Assembly: GCA_949825065.1 (NCBI GenBank)
Contig: OX463841.1
Location: forward strand, 18,980,479-19,044,478
Reading direction: 5' to 3'
DNA from: Odontocerum albicorne
Taxonomy: Eukaryota; Arthropoda; Insecta; Trichoptera; Odontoceridae
Length of the DNA stretch: 64,000 nucleotides
Below are positions 1-64,000 of the stretch, piece after piece. Numbering within the stretch: position 1 is the first letter of the stretch; every line of letters starts with the position of its first letter. The notes below the pieces were generated by a model, which saw only the letters and a list, made by a program, of their open reading frames with translations, was not told the origin of the DNA and ran no database searches. Made by a program: the position numbers and the translations under genes.

Positions 1-187
1 AGTCTTTATTCATTCATTTGTTTTATCCAATGTAATGTGCCCAAAAGAATAAGGAAGAGTTGGAGGTGATAACTTGGAAGAAACATGACCTAGGCACGAG
101 TGACGGTCCTTAACCAGAACAGTTTTCTGATCCACATAGGACAAGGGGAGAAAAAGGATGTTCTTACAGTTGAATTTTTTATTCTAG
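1..187 (+). other. 3' end of the intron before exon 1
   Basis: Non-coding sequence ending in a pyrimidine-rich acceptor (TTTTTTATTCTAG, 175-187). No repeat or gene is recognised in it. Confidence 0.7.
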
Positions 188-61759
<61,572 letters not shown>

Positions 61760-61799
61760 GTATGACCAATACTTAACTTAAAATATACCATCATATCAT

Positions 61800-62040
61800 G
61801 TCTTTTTGGGGTAGGCAGAGAAGATAAATCTCCACATTTTTGTATCTACGACCACAACTTTGGCCTCGTCATATATATTTGTTTTGTAAGTCTTTCATAA
61901 CGCTTTCTCTCATTGTGTCCAAACCATCTCAAGGTTCCTTTCTTAATTCTACTTTGAACATCTATCTCTAACCAATAGTTCTCCATTATCCAATAATTTC
62001 TTACTCTTTTGTGCGTTGTTATGCCATATTATATTACATA
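61800..62040 (-). pseudogene. LINE C-terminal relic
   Basis: Minus-strand frames give LRWFGHNERKRYERLTKQIY-type sequence followed by a PKLWS segment, resembling the LRW.GH..R end of RTE-like LINE proteins. Short and interrupted. Confidence 0.5.
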
Positions 62041-62441
62041 CGCACATGCTTAAAATAAAATAAAATATTTTTTTGCAGTTAATACTGATATTTTTATTAG
62101 GCTAAAAAGGCTAAAATTTTATTCTGAATTAATTTGATTTTCAGATAAAAAAAAATTATGTTTCTGTTTTTTTGTAAAATTCTCATTACATATAATATAT
62201 AGACTAGTAAATATCTCACAATCGACTGTTGGCTGACCCTTGCTTAGAGTAAAGAAGGAGCACATTCATTTACTAATTAATCAGTGATCGATGATTTGCC
62301 ACTATCTTTCAAGTTATATGCCATTTATGATGTACACATTCTAAACATTTTGTGAAAACTTGTGATTCAGATCCATAGTTCAAACTGGTATAATAAGTTA
62401 CATTTCCTCATATTTTTTTTGTGTAAAATTAGTCTTTTATA

Positions 62442-63605
62442 ACACATCGATCAATAAGTCCCGGGACTAACCAACAGATGGCGCCTCTATTAACAAATCC
62501 ATACCATTCTCAGTTAGTACCAACGTTAAGAAGTTACGTTACTGTGTCAAACTTTCATGACATTCCGACATTGTGTCATTGAGTTACAGTAGTTTTAGTG
62601 ACACTACTTTTGCTATTTTCAAAACAATGGAAAAAACCGATTTTCATGTGTTGATAAAACATTGCTTTTTAATGGGAAAAAATACCGTTCAAACTCAGCG
62701 ATGGCTTGAAAAGTGTTATTCGGGCTCTGCTCCGTCAAAAACAACCATTTGTCGGTGGTATGCTGATTTCAAATGCGGTCGTACAGACACAAATGATGCT
62801 GAATGCACTGGTCGTCCAAATGAGGCTGTTACACCAGAAAACATAAAAAAAACCCTCAAAATCGTGATGGAAAATCGCAAAGAAAAGTTGCGTGAGATAG
62901 CTGACATCCTGAAGATATCATTTGGTAGTGTTAACACTATTTTGCATGAACATTTGGTCATGAAAAAGCTTTTTTCGAAATGGGTGCCGCGTTTGCTCAC
63001 AATGGAACAGAAACAACAACGCATCGATGATTCAGAGCGTTGTTTGGCAATGTTTACGCGAAATAAACAGGAGTTTTTGCGTCGGTATGTGACAATGGAT
63101 GAAACTTGGATCCACCACTATACTCCGAAATCAAATCGGCAGTCAGCTGAGTGGAGAGCAGCCGGTGAAAGTCGTCCGAAGCGACCAAAAACTCAACAGT
63201 CGGGAAGGTTATGGCCTGCGTATTTTGGGATGCGCATGGTATAATATTCATCGATCACCTTGAAAAGGGAAAAACCATCAATAGCAAATATTACATAGCG
63301 TTATTGGAGCGTTTGAAGAAGAAAAGAAAAAAGTTCTCTGTCATCAGGACAATGCACCGTGTCACAAGTCGATGTTAACGATGGCCAAATTGCATGAGTT
63401 GAACTTCGAATTGCTTCCGCACTCACCGTATTCTCCAGATTTGGCCCTCAGCGACTATTGGCTGTTCGCAGACCTGAAAAAGATGCTCCAGGGAAAGATT
63501 TGGCTCCAATGAAGAGGTGATTGCCGAAACTAACGCCTATTTTGAAACCAAAGATAAATCGTTCTACACGGCTGGCAAAGAAAAGTTAGGAAAGCGTTGG
63601 AATTT
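62442..63605 (+). mobile_element. Irritans-type mariner, copy 2, right end missing
   Basis: Left end ACACATCGATCAATAAGTCC with TA at 62440-62441. The body matches 20285-21552 to 63605, where it switches to unrelated AT-rich sequence. The right terminus is either deleted or lies beyond a further insertion. Confidence 0.88.
62627..63605 (+). pseudogene. Irritans-type mariner transposase, frameshifted
   Basis: MEKTDFHVLIKHCFLMGKNT, both HTH regions, KLREIADILKISFGSVNTIL, WVPRLL linker and MDETWIHHYTPK (first D) are open to about 63200. A frame change after KRPKTQQS then gives MACVFWDAHGIIFIDHLEKG in another frame. The second block (HQDNAPCH) and third (SPDLALSDYWLF) are readable in further frames. 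Better preserved in its first half than copy 1. The last 20 or so codons are missing. Confidence 0.9.
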
Positions 63606-63726
63606 TATTTATTTATTGTTTCAAAACAGGCTTAGCCCAACTACTTTGAAAAATACAAGACATTAAAAAAGAAGAAAAATTACATAGAAAAAAAATAAAA
63701 AATTATACAAAATAAAAAATAATGTA

Positions 63727-64000
63727 TTGGGTGTTAACATAAGTCGTGTCAGTTTTTTTCCAATTTAAAAATGAGCACCAAAAATAAAACAAAATGGTAA
63801 AGGCTAGTCATTCGAAAGAAAATTTTCTGCTTTACAATATATTGCGCTTGCTTCTACATTACATATACTATTTCATTCGATTACAAGCTTTCAAAATGGA
63901 ATGTCAAGTAGACGAAAGTGATCACTTTCGACACCTCCAATGGACTTCGATGAGGACCGCTTAAACCATACTACTCATGAAGATCCCCTTCAAAATGAAT
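63727..64000 (+). mobile_element. Start of a further mariner (cecropia/SETMAR-like)
   Basis: TTGGGTGTTAACATAAGTCG at about 63727 looks like a mariner terminus. At 63930-64000 a frame gives DTPPMDFDEDRLNHTTHEDP, resembling the FDEDRL...L..DP segment of the HTH region. The element runs off the window. Confidence 0.55.

Larger units (their letters stand above)
61760..64000 (+). other. Intron 27 (open at window end)
   Basis: At least 2.2 kb: a LINE relic (about 61800-62040), an irritans-type mariner (62442-63605) and the start of another mariner (from about 63727). 62045-62438 has no features. Confidence 0.75.

Overview
The window is insect-type nuclear DNA: AT-rich, with GT-AG introns, and crowded with Tc1/mariner, piggyBac, hAT, Helitron, LINE and tRNA-SINE copies. 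The insect order cannot be fixed from the sequence. I see no bacterial operon, no CRISPR array and no independent host gene outside the one described next.

All 64 kb lie inside one plus-strand host gene, the orthologue of Drosophila Nipped-A / human TRRAP / yeast Tra1. This is the giant PIKK-family pseudokinase scaffold of the SAGA and Tip60/NuA4 histone acetyltransferase complexes. I can place 27 consecutive coding exons (188-439 through 61619-61759). Their splice phases all agree, giving 2,877 continuous codons with no stop. They cover most of the HEAT solenoid and, from about 49.7 kb on, most of the FAT domain. The N-terminal end and the C-terminal FRB, pseudokinase and FATC parts lie outside the window. 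Exon 4 (1.8 kb), exon 16 (1.2 kb) and exon 25 (0.7 kb) are the largest blocks.

The introns make up more than 85% of the window and are mostly transposon. Intron 1 has a mariner-type relic carrying a palindromic element with hammerhead-ribozyme-like cores. Intron 6 has a mariner-type relic. Intron 7 (8.8 kb) has a 3.9 kb piggyBac, then a Mos1-like mariner, a second mariner and a Tc1 fold-back packed edge to edge. Intron 8 has a triplicated 42-bp repeat carrying the splice donor, plus two mariners. Intron 9 has a hammerhead-like core, LINE debris, a 1.2 kb TA/TATG/TTTG microsatellite and a young mariner. Intron 10 has a 5.4 kb piggyBac holding a nested mariner and a nested LINE. Intron 12 has two tRNA-SINEs in inverted orientation. 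Intron 14 has a second copy of the young mariner, a hAT fragment and another mariner. Intron 15 has a 3.5 kb piggyBac with a nested SINE. Intron 20 has Helitron patchwork and a LINE tail. Intron 22 has an outer terminal-repeat pair enclosing a ZBED-type hAT, itself interrupted by a mariner, plus one more mariner. The last intron has an irritans-type mariner cut short and the start of another mariner.

All transposase and reverse transcriptase genes carry visible lesions, but several have only one. Two mariner copies (24.5 and 35.2 kb) each have a single one-base deletion, at different places. One (15.4 kb) has a single nonsense codon, and one (52 kb) a single frameshift. This suggests recent activity. 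The observations I rate highest are the five hammerhead-like cores in two families, the triplicated in-frame splice donor, the long fold-back repeats inside transcribed introns, two piggyBac elements that share ends but not transposases, and a hAT fragment bounded by mariner-type termini.
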